From: Liquidambar formosana
Taxonomy: Eukaryota; Streptophyta; Magnoliopsida; Saxifragales; Altingiaceae
Length of the DNA stretch: 64,000 bases
Direction of reading: 5' to 3'
NCBI GenBank assembly: GCA_039720395.1
Contig: CM077823.1
Span: 37,740,536-37,804,535, forward strand
Shown piece after piece: positions 10,901 to 23,600 of the stretch. Position 1 is the first letter of the stretch. Each line of letters starts with the position of its first letter. A program made the position numbers and the translations under genes. The notes under the pieces are model-generated. The model saw only the letters and a program-made list of their open reading frames with translations. It was not told where the DNA came from and did no database searches.

Positions 10901-12777
10901 GTCACCAAGTTTCCTGATTTCAAGTTGATTATTATTTTATTCAAACTTGGCTTGATAAAATACCAAAGATTAATGTAAATCTGAACTTGTTTGATCCTCT
11001 CACCGAGTTCATTCAGTTATAAACTCAAGTAACTTAATTGGTCACGACACTAAAAATAAAAATAAACCTGTCTTAAAATTAGCTCTCTCCCGTTAATTAG
11101 ACGGTATTAAACTTAATGAGCCTATCATAGTTTTTAATGATAATTTGTGAGTTATTTTATATGTAATAATAATTTATGATTGTCATGGAGCATTCGACAT
11201 AGATTTGGGGGGGGAATTTCCTGATATCAAAAAAGAGAATATAGCAAATAAAAAGAAGTCTAATTAATGAGGCTGATGGTGGTCTAAATCAAGTAGGTTT
11301 AGAATAAGGAAGCTTTCAAATAGAGGGGTGACACTTTGTCGTATCCCCCATCTTGACATGTATTGATACTGACCCCTACTGGAGCCTATCTAGTCAACAA
11401 TGACTAGGCATTTTTTACTTATTTTATTGTTCACATGAATCTAAGGCACTGGTTATCACTTTTCCACATTTCATTTGATCTTTTGAGAATCGTATGTCCT
11501 ATTCCTCCACCCCCAAAAAAAAATAATAATAATAATAAAAATCGTATAAAATATTGTGCCAACTGCCAAGCAAATGCATGTAGGTAGGGTATATTTGGAG
11601 GTCTAATATATGTATTTTAAAATGGCTCAATTTGTATTTTATATAGTATCTAAGATACACATCTATGATCTTAGATGGGTTAGATGGGATCAGTTAGCCA
11701 AAAAAAAAAAAAATAATAATTTGACAGTTGATTGTTCACAATATTTCATTTGTTCACAAATTTACACATAAACTGTAATGATCGAAAACAATCGAGATAT
11801 TATATAACAACCAAAGAGACTCTTATTATAACAATTTGTTATTAAAAAAATACTATCTTCTCGACTTTTTGTTTTCACCAAGTTGACATGGTGATGCCCT
11901 AGCAGACGTTGAAGACTATATGAATTGTTACATTAATCTTTTGATATTTATTGTAACGAGCAATACTATATTACCTAATTCATTTGTCTAAAAAAAAAAA
12001 TGTTCCATGCACTAACTCAACATCTTAACTTTCTTCCAACTCCATTGGTAGACCCTATCTCTTGTGAGAGAATTAGGGTAAAAGTCGGGATATCGGGTTG
12101 GTGCATTACTCAACTATGCTTATCTAACATTAAATTAGATGTACTTGTCATGCCAACCAATAAAATATTTCATTAGCAAAATAGCTACTCTCCATATTAG
12201 CTGCCACATAAATTAAGCAAACAGATTTGAGCAAAAAAAAAAAAAAAAAGAGAGAGAGAGAGAGGATATTTTTAGCATTTTCCAAGCTGCCTTGTCAATC
12301 ATAAAACAATGTCGAAAAAAGAGTTAGGAAAAAATTAACACACTAAAGTCCTTACTTTACCAAGTAGGGTAATGACTTATTCCACCACCACTGCTTTTTT
12401 TTTTTTTTGGGCGGGGGGGGGGGGGGGAGGGTTGGGTAAAGAGAAATTTGCAGCACATTTGCATGCAAAAATACATAGTCAAGATCACATCTCTATCCAA
12501 TAAACGCTGTTGGATACACTACAACCATAGAATAATTTCAGATCCTCTCTACAAAGAAAATGCCGAAACAGGTCACTTTCGACCGTACGTAGCTGGAATT
12601 AATCTCTGCAAGCAAGTTGCCACGACATTGCCCCACCCTCAAAAAAAAAAAAAACATGACAAAAAGTTTTCTACGCAGAAAATTTGAACCCCCTTGAAGA
12701 CGGACCTCAACTGCCACCGACCCAAGGGTGGAAAACATCAAGTCAAGTCGCGCAATGCTTTTCTGTACAACTCCGCC
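10901..12777. other. Gene-free interval with poly-T/poly-G tract
   Basis: AT-rich DNA with short A and AAT runs. At 12394-12428 a long T run passes directly into a G-rich tract. No gene or delimited element was seen. Confidence 0.5.
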
Positions 12778-13000
12778 AAGGGGATCCCACTTGTAGTGGA
12801 AACTGAGTAGGTTTGGTTGCTGTTTTCCCTTTTAATAAAATAGACTTGCGTCAAGGTCTTTGTAAATTTTTTTTCTTTTTCTTTTTTTTTGAAAAGTCGA
12901 TGGAATTCTTTTAATTTTTTAAATATTATTAAATGAGTATCAATATTTTTTTTAATAAACTTGAGTCTCGGACTGTCACTAACCCAAATGTGGAAGATAG
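12778..13000. repeat. Diverged partial copy of the 2-kb tandem unit
   Basis: GATCCCACTTGTAGTGGAAA, then GGTTGCTGTTTTCCCTTTTA, an AGACTTG..GTCAAGGTCTT block and a terminal AATATTATTAAATGAGTAT block recur in the same order as in the start of the unit at 13041. It is more diverged than the two main units are from each other, so it looks like an older third copy or remnant. Confidence 0.7.
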
Positions 13001-13040
13001 AGGTCAAGTGGGGCTCCACATTTTTATGGAACATCTTCAA

Positions 13041-15096
13041 ATGGATCCCACTTGTAGTGAAAGCTGAATAGGGTATTGGCTGTTTTGGAGGACTCTGGAT
13101 TAGGTGTTAAAAGTCTTGGGAAAGTGCTTTGGTATTAGGTTGCTGTTTTCCCTTTTAGTAAACTAGACTTGTGTGAAGGTCTTAGTAAATTTAAATTTTT
13201 TTTTCTTGGAGTGTCGATGGAGTCTACTCTTACTTTTAATTTTTCAAATATTATTGAATAAGTATTAATACTTTATTATAAACTTGAATTTTGGATTACA
13301 CATTCAACAAATGATAAGATTCTCATTAAGATATCATGTCATCAGCAATGAGTTAGTAAATTGAGATAGTATATATCAAAGTAACAAGGTTTATGTTTAA
13401 TTTCTTAAATGTGGGTTTTTTACTTTGTACTTACCTGTACTGTATTTTCTTATGGAATTTTGTTCCCATACAAGAGACGTACGTGCAAAGTGTAAAAGTC
13501 TTTTGACATACATTAGTACCGTTTGGTTGCATTTTCTAAAAGATCTTTTTTTAAGTAGTAAAAGTCATTCTGTACTTTTTTGCTTTTTGCTTTTAAGTCA
13601 AAGTAACAAAAGCAAAAGCGTGCTTGGTAAAATTGATTTCGTCGGTGATCTTTTGGATGTAATGGGAAACTCTACTGAATCATCGTTGTCCAAACGGAAA
13701 CCTAAGACAGACATAACCTTTTTCGATCGCAAATTTTTCGAGTTAAGGTTCATCCAAAAGATAAAAATAACTTTTAGAAGCAACTATTTATCACTTTTGC
13801 TTAAAATCAAACATTTCGCCTTTTGCTTTCCAGAAGTCCTTTTTATTTCCTTTAACCAAACAATGCTTTTTTACTTTTACAACTTTTTACTTTCAAAAGT
13901 AAAAAAGATTTTAAAATAAATGCAACCAAACGGTGCCATTATTAATCCTCCACTGATAGCTTGGGCTTTCAAATGAATTTGTAGGCAAGCCTTATTGGGA
14001 TCATATCAAAAGTTGAGCTCAAAATTCATCTTTATGCTAAATAACTAACACTAAACAGCTAAACAATTCCCCCACAAAAAAGAAAAAAGAATAAAAAAGA
14101 AAAAGAAAGATGACTTAGGCTCTTTCGTGGACACTGCTATGAGAACTCACTTTAATGATTACATCATCTCCGACCCATTATTTGGTGCATGCACCTAACC
14201 AATTTGCAGATATGTTACGCGTGGATCTTGTCACCTAAATTTCAGCACAAAATAAGTTCAAGTTTTGATTATTCTCCAAGAAGTGAAAGCAGTGGACCAC
14301 TTCATACGGTACCGCTAGTAGCATTAGGCATGGATGGACGGTAGCCTTTCCGCGAAAAACAGGTCCCATCTCTTTTTGTTAAGCGGGTGTGAAAGCATCT
14401 CAACAACTGTACGTTTGTTTCTCAACAATTAATTGTACATTTTGCATTGTTTTTTCCTCTTCTCCTTTTTGGTAATTTTCTCGGTTAGTAAGCAGGGAGG
14501 GGAAATTTGTTAATATTTTGCGTAGACATTGGGCTTGGCCCTAGAAGAGTTGGTGGAAGACCAAGACCAAGACCAAATAAAATAGTTTTTTTTTTTTTTT
14601 TTTTTTGAAAATTCAGTCTAAATACACATTATGGGGTCACTCTAACTATCTCTTTCATTTGATGAAATGAGCATTATTCTTGTATCTTTATCAAGTTGTC
14701 AAATTTTTCTCTTGTTTTTATCCACTTTGTTAAACAAATAGATTCATATATCCAGTCTATTTGTCAGATTTCAACCGTTAGATTGTAAGACAAAAAGTTC
14801 GCTTTCATAAACAATGCTCATCTCTGCAAACTATACAAAGACGAGAAAGGCTTAAAAAAGGACATATGGATCAAAATTTGATTCTTTTCGGGTCAAGAAT
14901 AAGACACTGTTAACAACCCCAAATGGCTTCTTATTATTGAAAATTTGGTATGTGAAAACTATATGTAGCCTATCTGTTATTGGCTTGTGATATCATGTTA
15001 GTTGAATGACAAAGTACACAATGTCAGTGAAGTTAGAACAATAAGTTAAATAAATCAATGATGGCAAAACATTACAAAAGTATTAATTCTCATTGA
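13041..15096. repeat. Tandem duplication, unit A
   Basis: Starts ATGGATCCCACTTGTAGTGA and ends ATTCTCATTGA. The whole unit aligns colinearly with 15097-17441, with mostly single-base differences and a few short indels. Besides several extra or altered bases, the large difference is a 421-bp MITE present only here (13516-13936). The unit contains no coding sequence that I recognise. Confidence 0.93.
13516..13936. mobile_element. MITE inserted only in unit A
   Basis: Inverted ends G(T/C)ACCGTTTGGTTGCAT, 17 bp with one mismatch, flanked by CATTA on both sides (13511-13515, 13937-13941). Unit B retains the uninterrupted site near 15471-15487, so the insertion boundaries are directly visible. The GTTTGGTTGCA ends resemble PIF or hAT-like plant MITEs; the class is not settled. 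The open frame that spans it is a chance reading of AT-rich DNA. Confidence 0.85.
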
Positions 15097-15540
15097 ATGG
15101 ATCCCATTTGTAGTGAAAGCTGAATAGGATATAGGCTGTTTTGGAGGACTCTGGATTAGGTGTTAGAAGTCTTGGGAAAGTGCTTTGATATTACGTTGCT
15201 ATTTTCCCTTTTAGTAAAATAGATTGAATAAATATTAATACTTTTCTATAAACTTGAATTTTGGATTATACATTCAACAAATGATAAGATTCCCGTTAGG
15301 ATATCATGTCATTAGCAATGAGTTAGCAAATTGAGATGGTATATATCAAAGTAACTAGGTTTATTTTTAATTTCTTGAATGTGGGTTTTTTACTTGGTGA
15401 TGGCCTGTATTTTTCTACGGAATTTTGTTCCCATACAAGAGATGCACATGTAAAGTGTAAAAGTCTTTTGGCATATGTTATTAATCCTCCTCTAATAGCT
15501 CGGATTTTCAAATGAATTTGTAAGCAAGCCTTATTGGCAT

Positions 15541-16022
15541 AGTTATTAAACCCAGACCGGACCGGGCGGTTCGACCTATGAACGGGACCTCAAACTGGTT
15601 TGGTTTAATCCTTGGATCAGAATTGCAATCAAACCGAACATAATCGGCTTGAATCGCCTCAAACCGGTGGTTTTTAAAAAAATTGGTGTAAACCGGTCTA
15701 ATTGGACTGGTTCAATACAAGTTGACTGTGGCGTGTTAAAATTTTCACTTTTTTGCTGCAGCTGGATATTGAAACCAAGATGTAAAGTGACTTAAAGAGA
15801 AGCTTAGCCATTAAACCATGTATAGTTGATGTGATAAAAGTTACAATACATAGTATTTGATATCTAAACATACACATTTCATTTTTTCCCCTATTTTCAA
15901 TTTTTTTTAAAAAATTTTTTAATTATAAGACCGGTTCAATCAGTGACCCAACAGTTGAACCAGTGACCCGGTAACCCGACCTTTAAACCGGGTCAATGAC
16001 CAATCCAAGTTTAATAACTATG
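15541..16022. mobile_element. MULE-like MITE inserted only in unit B
   Basis: Ends (CAT)AGTTATTAAAC and GTTTAATAACT(ATG) are inverted. CTTATTGGCAT is duplicated on both sides (15530-15540 and 16023-16033). Unit A has a single copy of that site at 13990-14000 with one substitution. The 9-11 bp duplication points to the Mutator superfamily. The interior is rich in ACCGG/GGTTCGA motifs, with no transposase. Confidence 0.85.
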
Positions 16023-16278
16023 CTTATTGGCATCATATCAAAAGTTGAGCTCAAAATTCATCTTATGCCAAGTAATTAATACTTAACAACTAAACAATTC
16101 ACCACCAAACCCCCCCCCCCCCCCCCAAAAAAAAGGAAAAAAAGAAAAAGAAAAGAAGGGAGACCTAGGCTCTTTAGAGTACACCACCATATTGTCGTTA
16201 TGAGAACTCACTTTAATGCTTACATCATCTTCAACGCATTATTTGGTGCATGCACCGAACTAAATTTGCAGATATGTT

Positions 16279-16604
16279 TCTTTTTTTTTTTCTTTTTTTT
16301 GACTTAAGAAAAGTTTAGGTGAGGAGAGGCTATCTCAGTCCAAGGTCAAGGTGTTGAGAAGTCTCACATTTCACATCGATTAAATATCAAGTTTAACATG
16401 TCTTCATATACCTGTTTAGACCCTCCACTTATCAGCTTAAGTTTTTAAGTTGGAAACTTAACACATGGCAAGCCGTAAACCTCAGCGAAAACTTACATTG
16501 GATTTAAAGATCACCCACCAAAAAAGACCGCTAGTAGCGCGAATTGAACCTAAGCCTTACAAACGAATAATTCAATCCTTACCAACTCAACTAACCCCGT
16601 TGGC
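16279..16604 (-). mobile_element. tRNA-derived SINE inserted only in unit B
   Basis: On the minus strand the element starts with a tRNA-related head: an A-box-like GGTTAGTTGAGTTGGTAAGG and the B box GGTTCAATTC. It ends in an A-rich tail (T run with two C on the plus strand at 16279-16300). It is flanked by a 16-bp direct repeat, AATTTGCAGATATGTT (16263-16278) and AATTTGCATATATGTT (16605-16620). The matching site in unit A (14201-14216) is empty. The length of 326 bp, Pol III boxes, A tail and long target duplication together define a SINE mobilised by LINE machinery. Confidence 0.88.
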
Positions 16605-17693
16605 AATTTGCATATATGTTACACGTGGATCTTGTCACCTAAATTTTTCGGTACAAAATACATTCAAGTTTTGATTATTCTTCAATAAGTGAAAGTCATA
16701 TGGTACTGCTAGTAACACTAGGCATGGATGGACACTAGCCTTTCCGCCAAAAACAGGTCCAATCTCTTTCTGTACAGTGGTCTGAAAGCTTCTCAACAAC
16801 TGCACATTTGTTTCTCAACAATTAATTGTACATTTTGCATTGTTTTTTCCTTTTCTCCTTTATGGTAATTTTCTCGATTAGTTAGTAGGGAGGGGGATTT
16901 TGTTAATATTTTCTCTACACATTGGGGCTTGGCCCTAAAAGAGTTGGTGGAAGACCAAGACCAAGACCAAATAAAAATAGTTTTTTTTTTATATAATGAA
17001 AATACAGTCTAAATACACATTATGGGGTCACTCCAACTATTTCTTTCATTTGATGAAATGAGCATTATTCTTGTTTCTTTATCAAGTAGTCAAAATTTTC
17101 ACTTGTTTTTATTCCACTTTGTTAAACAAATAGATTCATATATCCAGTCTATTTTTCAGATTCCAACCGTTAGATTGTAGGACAAAAAGTTTGCTTTTTC
17201 TAAAGACATATGGATCAAAATTTGATTCTTTTCGGGTCAAGAATAAGACACTGTTAACAGCCCCAAATGACTTCTTATTATTGAAAATTTGGCATATAAC
17301 AACTATATGTAGCCTTTCTGCTATTGGCTTGTGACACCATGTCAGTTGACTGACATAGGACACAGTGTCAGTGAAGTTAGAACACAATAAGTTAAATAAA
17401 TCAATGATGGCAAAACATTACAAAAGTATTAATTCTCATTGATGGCACAAATGCAGTCACAAAAACCTTACAACAAGACACTCATTTAGAAACAAACTCT
17501 GCCAAAAACGTGCAGACAATTACAACAGTTTAATCAACCAAAACAACAAACAAAAAGCATGACCAACAGATTACAGATGTAAGCCATACCTAAGTATTAA
17601 GTGTAATTGAATAAGGGTAAAAAGAAAGCAATAAATGAAAAGGGGAAAAAAATAGAATTCAACATCGGCAACAAAAAGTAGAAAATCTCCCAA

Positions 17694-20600
17694 TTACCCT
17701 CCAGAGTGGGAGACTGGAGTCGTCACAAACTGGCCATCCTTAAATACATGAACAAATTGTTCTGGCAGAGCATGCTCTCCCTGCAATAAAACAGAAGTCA
17801 TCCACACTGAACTATATAAACCAAACTTCTAAACCCTGATCATATTTTCATTATTGAGCATTGCAAATCCCAAACTCCCAAGGCAAAGAAGATAAATAGA
17901 TAACATACCCTACAAAAATGTGAACCCCTACCCATACCACTACCATTTTCTGCTAATCAGATTTATATTTCAAGTTTTACAGGCAACATTTTACACACAG
18001 AATATTAGGTATAATGTGCATCAAAAGATTCAAGGACTGGATATGCAAGCATCCCCGCAAGAAATTGTACACCTTTCTAGAGACAACTGTGGTCGACTAC
18101 AACTTTATCCACCAGATAGCATGACCGTGAGTGACTCAGAATCAACATGGTAAAGAAAATTTCCATCAATAAACCAGTAAAGGAAGTGCTACATTATTGA
18201 TAGCATCTCAATGATTGAAAGCTCAAAGGTCAAACTAAGAGGTTTCACTCAAATATATTGAGCAGACCAACACAAAAAATAAGGCCCAATCACAATGACG
18301 AGGCCTTTCCACTTAATACTACAAAATAAGGAAATGAGTATCCCAAATTAGGTTCTTTTTTTATTTTATTTTAAGGACATGCCTTAAGATCAGGTGAAAT
18401 ACAACATACTTTCAGGGAACAATATAACTAATTATGAACTTATCGCATTTACTCCATCTGATAATTCACATTGAAAGATTTGAAAATTTTTACAAAGAAT
18501 TCTGAAGTCCCTTTTTACAGTGATCAACTTGTGATCAAATTAATAAAGGTAAAAAAGTGGCTCTATTACAACAATTTTAGCAGAAGATTTTTTCAAATGT
18601 CAATGGACAAAGAGATCAAGGACTAAAATCAACCAAGAAAGAGAAATTTACATAGCTGTTAGTTAACCAAATTAGTGCTTTAGCATCTGTAAGAAGACAA
18701 ATTTACACTTAGAGAAGTTGGCTCTGGTAGATTTGTGGATGAAAGGCAAGACATTGCAATTTTGATTTTTTTTTTTTTGGTTGGGTTGGGTTGGGTTTTT
18801 TTTTTTTTTTTTTTTTTTTGGGGGGGGGGGGGGGGGTAATCTCGGTTCAGTATGCTCCCCTCTGTTCTAAACAAACTTTAACAAAAAGGTTTTTTTTATC
18901 TTACAGTCTTATTACTAGTCATGGTAGCTCAAGTATGGTCTTTCTAGTCTTCTTTTGCCAATTTAAATCTAATAATCATTTTATCTTCATAAATTTAAAG
19001 TTGTCTAGGTTCTACTTATTACATAATATTGCCCAAGGAACCCATAACAAGGCATAAACTTTAATAGGTAGAGGCCTTTGTGGGCTTAGGCAATAGGCAA
19101 AAAAAAAAAAGTTGTATATAGGAATACTGGTAATTTGTTGTTGAAAAGTTTAAGGAGTTTATAGAGAGTTCAAATTTTATTTTATTTTCTTTCATTTATT
19201 GACAGCCAAAATATTTTAAAAGATATGTTAAATGTTTAATTGAATAAAATAATATTGTCAATAATACTAGTTTTTTTAAATAAAAATTTCAGGACTAGGA
19301 ATAAATTTCTAGGACAATTAACTTGCAAGCCCTTAAAGTTGAGTTTCTTTCAAGTTCTCCTCCTTTGGTGATCATCTCCTGGAAAAGGTTGGGATGCTTC
19401 CTCTTCAAAACTTCATTTATTTATTTACTTTTTTAAGCAATAAGCAATAGTATTAGTCTAGGATGCATATAGCAAAATCAAGCCTGATCATCAGCTTCAT
19501 TAATTATCTATGCAATCAATATTGCATTATGGAAATCATTAAGCCATTCCAAAACCTTCTTACAGCCTAATTTACAAACTGAATATGGAAATTGGAGAAT
19601 GTCAATAAGACGACCACCCAATATCACTAACACCCAAAAGGAAAAAAAAAAAAGTACAAAAAAGTACAAAAGTATCAACATGAACTTGAAGTGAGGATTA
19701 GCTGCAAAAATGATATATTTCTTGATAACCGCTCAGCAAAATGAAAAAATCTATAAAACTTTGTTTTGGGGCTCCTAGAAAGGTATTAAAAGAACAGGGA
19801 AAACCAACAAGCACCCCATCCTCCCCCCACCCACCCCAAAAAAAGAAGAAGATTTTTTAGAAGAAAAAAACTACATGCAGTCAAAACAACAATCCAACTG
19901 AACAAAAGAATGAAACATACCCAATCACCATCAGGCTCGGCACCCGGAACCAATACATTGATCTCACTCGACTTAGCTGTTGTTATAGAGGTATCCAGAG
20001 AATCTTTGCTCAAATATAATTGGCAACCTGATGTGTTGTCCACTGAAATTGTTGGAGCTGAACCCTAAAATAGCCAGAAAACAGTTGACCTCAAGTTAGA
20101 GCATAATATTCTTTCATAACCTAGGCACTCACACTATCCTCAACCCAGTGCACATTGGAGGTGAAGCCACATGCTAATTATGAAGTTCAGACTAAACATC
20201 GTTGAATCATTGAAGATATTTACTAAAACAAGGAAAAAATTGGATACCTGACATTGCACCTCGATGCCGTTGCAGTTCACAATCTCACAAGCAGCCACAA
20301 CATCCTGTTTTCCGAGGTCAAAAACATAAAATGAGCCAATATCCTCCACTGTAATGCTTCCATAGATCTACAAACTAGTTACTTTTTTTTTTCACATATT
20401 ATCATACTGACCGCAAATACAATTCCCATCTTAGTGCATTTGTCAATTGTTATATTGTTAACCTTCCCTGCACATTGTTAGAGTAATGGTAAGTTACTCA
20501 TGGCTTTGTAGCAGGAACCCTACTGAAAAACACTATTCATAGATCAGTAGCAAACATTTTTCATGTAAATATACTCATAAGACCCAAAAAAAATAAAAAT

Positions 20601-23600
20601 TAAACTTGAAAAAAATAATAAAAAATTACCTTTGATCTGCAAAACGGAATCTTTGCATCCAAAAATATAGACAGACTGCTTTGCATCACAGTCATCAATA
20701 ACTAAATTCTTCCTTCCTATTTGATTCTCAACCACCCACCTGCCAGACAACACAACATTGCGGTAACAGACAAATCATATACTGCCACCAAACTCTAACA
20801 CAAAGTTCAAAGCACATCAACATCATGCATACTCACTTACGACCCATTTGAAGTTCCAACTTTGGCGGTCCTGCTTTAGAAAAAGAAGGTGTACTGCTCC
20901 TTCTTTCTTTTTCACTGGCACCAACAATTCCAGTTCTTTCTGCACGGTTCTTTGTCTTCATATCATCCGTGACCTTTCTCAAACCTGGGAAGAAGAAAAA
21001 TAAAATCATCTGTCCTTCCTCAATCCAAGGAAGAGAGAAAGTAACTCAAAAATGTCCATATGCCCTAAAAAAAAATAGAAGAAAAAGAAGAAAATAACTC
21101 AAAAATGCCCATAAAAAAGAAAACTACCTGTAGTCACAGGCTTCCCAGAACTAATTTCTTGGAAAACCGCAGCCATGCCTTCTTTTGGACGTGATGATGA
21201 AGTTTGGGAGGATTCAGAACTGAAAAGAGAAGCTGGTGGAGGAGGTGGGGGGGCAGGGGCACTTGGTGCAGGAGCTTTTGATGGAGCAGAAACAGTTGCC
21301 TTGCCAGTAGCACTCCATACTGGGCCAAGAGGATAAAAGCTCTTAACATAATCCCTCAAACCCGGTAAATAAAGTTCCTTCAAAGCTTTGGCCCACTCCA
21401 CATGGTTTGGGTCTTTACTTTTGTACTCTACAAGAATCTGAATATTGAAAATGCAAGATGTCAGCACCAACCAAGCGAAATTCTTTTGTTCACAAAATTA
21501 CACGTGCAAACTAGGCCATATAAGATTGGGTCATGGGACTCTCTCCATGGCGCACTGAAAGTATCAAACATCAAAACAAAAGAAGCAATAGTGAGACTTC
21601 ATCTATTACACCCTCCCACTTTTTTTGTTCTTTTCTGTTTTCCCCCTCATACAGGATCATATCCATGAACATAATTGTTGCTTATAAAAAGAAGAATGTA
21701 TAAAAGGATAAGTATTAAGTACTACGATTAGATGGGATATTTATTAAAAGGAATATAGAATGCAGAATCTAAAGCCTAGTATTCACCATACAATTCATAC
21801 TCTGCTTGCAGCCTTGAACTACAGTTTATTATCTCCTTCATTTCTTTGTAAAAGGAAATACACTCTAAATTCAGTGATGACAATTAATAATAAAAATGTG
21901 AGTTGTTGGATCAAATAATTATGGGGAAATTGGCGAATAGTCCATTTTTTGGTAAAATATTGGCAATTAATCAAGTATGAGTTTTTCTAAGTCAATTAGT
22001 CAATGAAACTAAACTTATTTATCAATTAATCACACATTTTTTGAAAATCCTTGGTTTGCCCTTATTATTACTAAGGGCATTCCTTTTTTGTTATGAAGGG
22101 CATCCTATGTAACTAACTTAACTTTGTAGTATTATAATTTTTAAAAACTTATAACTTACAATATACATATCCATTTTTTTATAAAAAAATTATATTTTTG
22201 GAACCTACTCGTCGACATCTTCAAAAAAATATCCATATTGATTAGGAAATTATTAAAAAAATTAAAATTGTAAAATTTTACTACTTGACACAGTTTAACA
22301 TAATACTGATAAAATTGTAAAATTTTACTACTCTCCGAAGTAGTAAAATTTTATTACTTTTAGTAGTAAATTTCAAGTAAAATAGTAAAATTTTACTACT
22401 TTACGAAATAAATTTTACAACGAAGTAGTAAAATTTTACAAAAAAGTAATAAAATTTTACTACTTCGAGAGTTGGGGTTTGTAATAGTTTAGGATTTGGT
22501 AATGTAATTAATGATGGTGCTTCTTCACTTAGGCATGTAGGTTCGCGACAACTTCTTGCAAAGCTAGGATTGTTCCCAGCATATTTCCTTATGGCAAAAA
22601 CTATATGAACCCAACTGAAAATAACCAAGATATAGGATTGGAAGAAAACACAAGAATGGTGGTAATTTTTTTTTTTTTTTTTTTTTTGATCCAGAAAAAG
22701 TTTATATTATTAATGAAGATGTAAGTAGCATACAAAGAGAATCCCCAAGGGTCCCAACAGTAAAACAAAGGCAAAACAAAGAATAAGACTTAACACCTAA
22801 CCCCAAAAAACAACAAATCCAAAGATTACACAAACAGTAGTGAACTAAAGATGAGTTGAGAATGGTAGTAATAAAAGTTTTGAAAACGAGTTGTAGCCAA
22901 CAAAAGTTACGGGGGATGCGATCATCAGTAACAATGGTTAATTCTGGTGGCAGAAGAAATCATTGGAGTCTAAGCTCGCTAGTGAGGTTCAGATCTGGAA
23001 GATAGAAAGAGTGGGAGAGCGAGAAGACAGAGAGCAAGAGAGGCAGAGAGAGGGAGGGAAGTAGGGAAGCTAGATCTGGTGAGTTTCAGATCTAGTTTCT
23101 TCAGATCTCGTGTTCATTTTCATATCTAGTTCGGAGGAGCTCGACACCGACGAACTTCATAGCCAGTTGTCGTCACCGGAGGTCAGACATCGATGGAAAT
23201 CAACCACCACCGGAGTTGTTGTTTGGGTTGGGGTTTGAGAAGAGAGAGATGGTGATGGGGTGGTTTCGGGGTAGAAGATGGAGAGGGGTAGGTGAAGAGA
23301 GGGATAAATAAATAACTTAATAAGAATGAGGGTATTTTGGTCAGTTATAAGCCAAATGGACTAAGTGAGTTGAAAAAAGAGTTAGGTGACTATTTGCTAA
23401 ATAAGTTATATTTGGTGGACTGATGGCCAAATCCCCCCAATAATTATTTTTTGATTATTTATTTACCATAAAAAAAAATAATAGAAATGTGACTTGTTGG
23501 GTCATTGCAATATTTAAAGTACCTTGTTGTTGTAGAATTCGGCCATTTGCCAACTTTCTTCCACATGTGCGATAGGAAGGCTCATACCTTACAAAAGAAA

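Larger units (their letters stand above)
15097..17441. repeat. Tandem duplication, unit B
   Basis: Directly abuts unit A (junction CATTGA/ATGGATCCC). It lacks the unit-A MITE and a stretch of about 60 bp near the start. It carries two insertions of its own, a MULE-like MITE (15541-16022) and a SINE (16279-16604). It also has a C17 run at 16110-16126 absent from unit A. Unit B ends about 250 bp beyond the CAP stop codon. Confidence 0.93.
21923..23438. mobile_element. MULE-like element in CAP intron 3
   Basis: A 1516-bp insertion flanked by the perfect 9-bp duplication AATAATTAT (21914-21922 and 23439-23447). The ends GGGGAAATTGGCGAATAGTCCA and the inverse of TGGACTGATGGCCAAATCCCCCC are related inverted repeats. 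No transposase frame was seen. The interior has a palindrome-rich AT part (22268-22467), a nested retroelement fragment (22667-22858) and a GC-richer GAGA part (22970-23300). It occupies most of the 2.1-kb intron and both splice sites of the host gene stay intact. Confidence 0.82.

Noticed and set aside
13425..13919. 164-aa open frame
   Set aside because: Mostly the AT-rich interior of the unit-A MITE, rich in Phe/Leu/Lys, and unit B lacks it.
16465..16674. 69-aa open frame
   Set aside because: Reads through the SINE in the wrong sense; explained by the mobile element.
18780..18800. Interstitial telomere repeat
   Set aside because: The unit is GGGTT, not the plant TTTAGGG, and only three or four copies occur.
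22268..22467. CRISPR-like array of regularly repeated palindromes
   Set aside because: Spacing is irregular, there are no unique spacers, and the setting is a plant intron inside a transposon.
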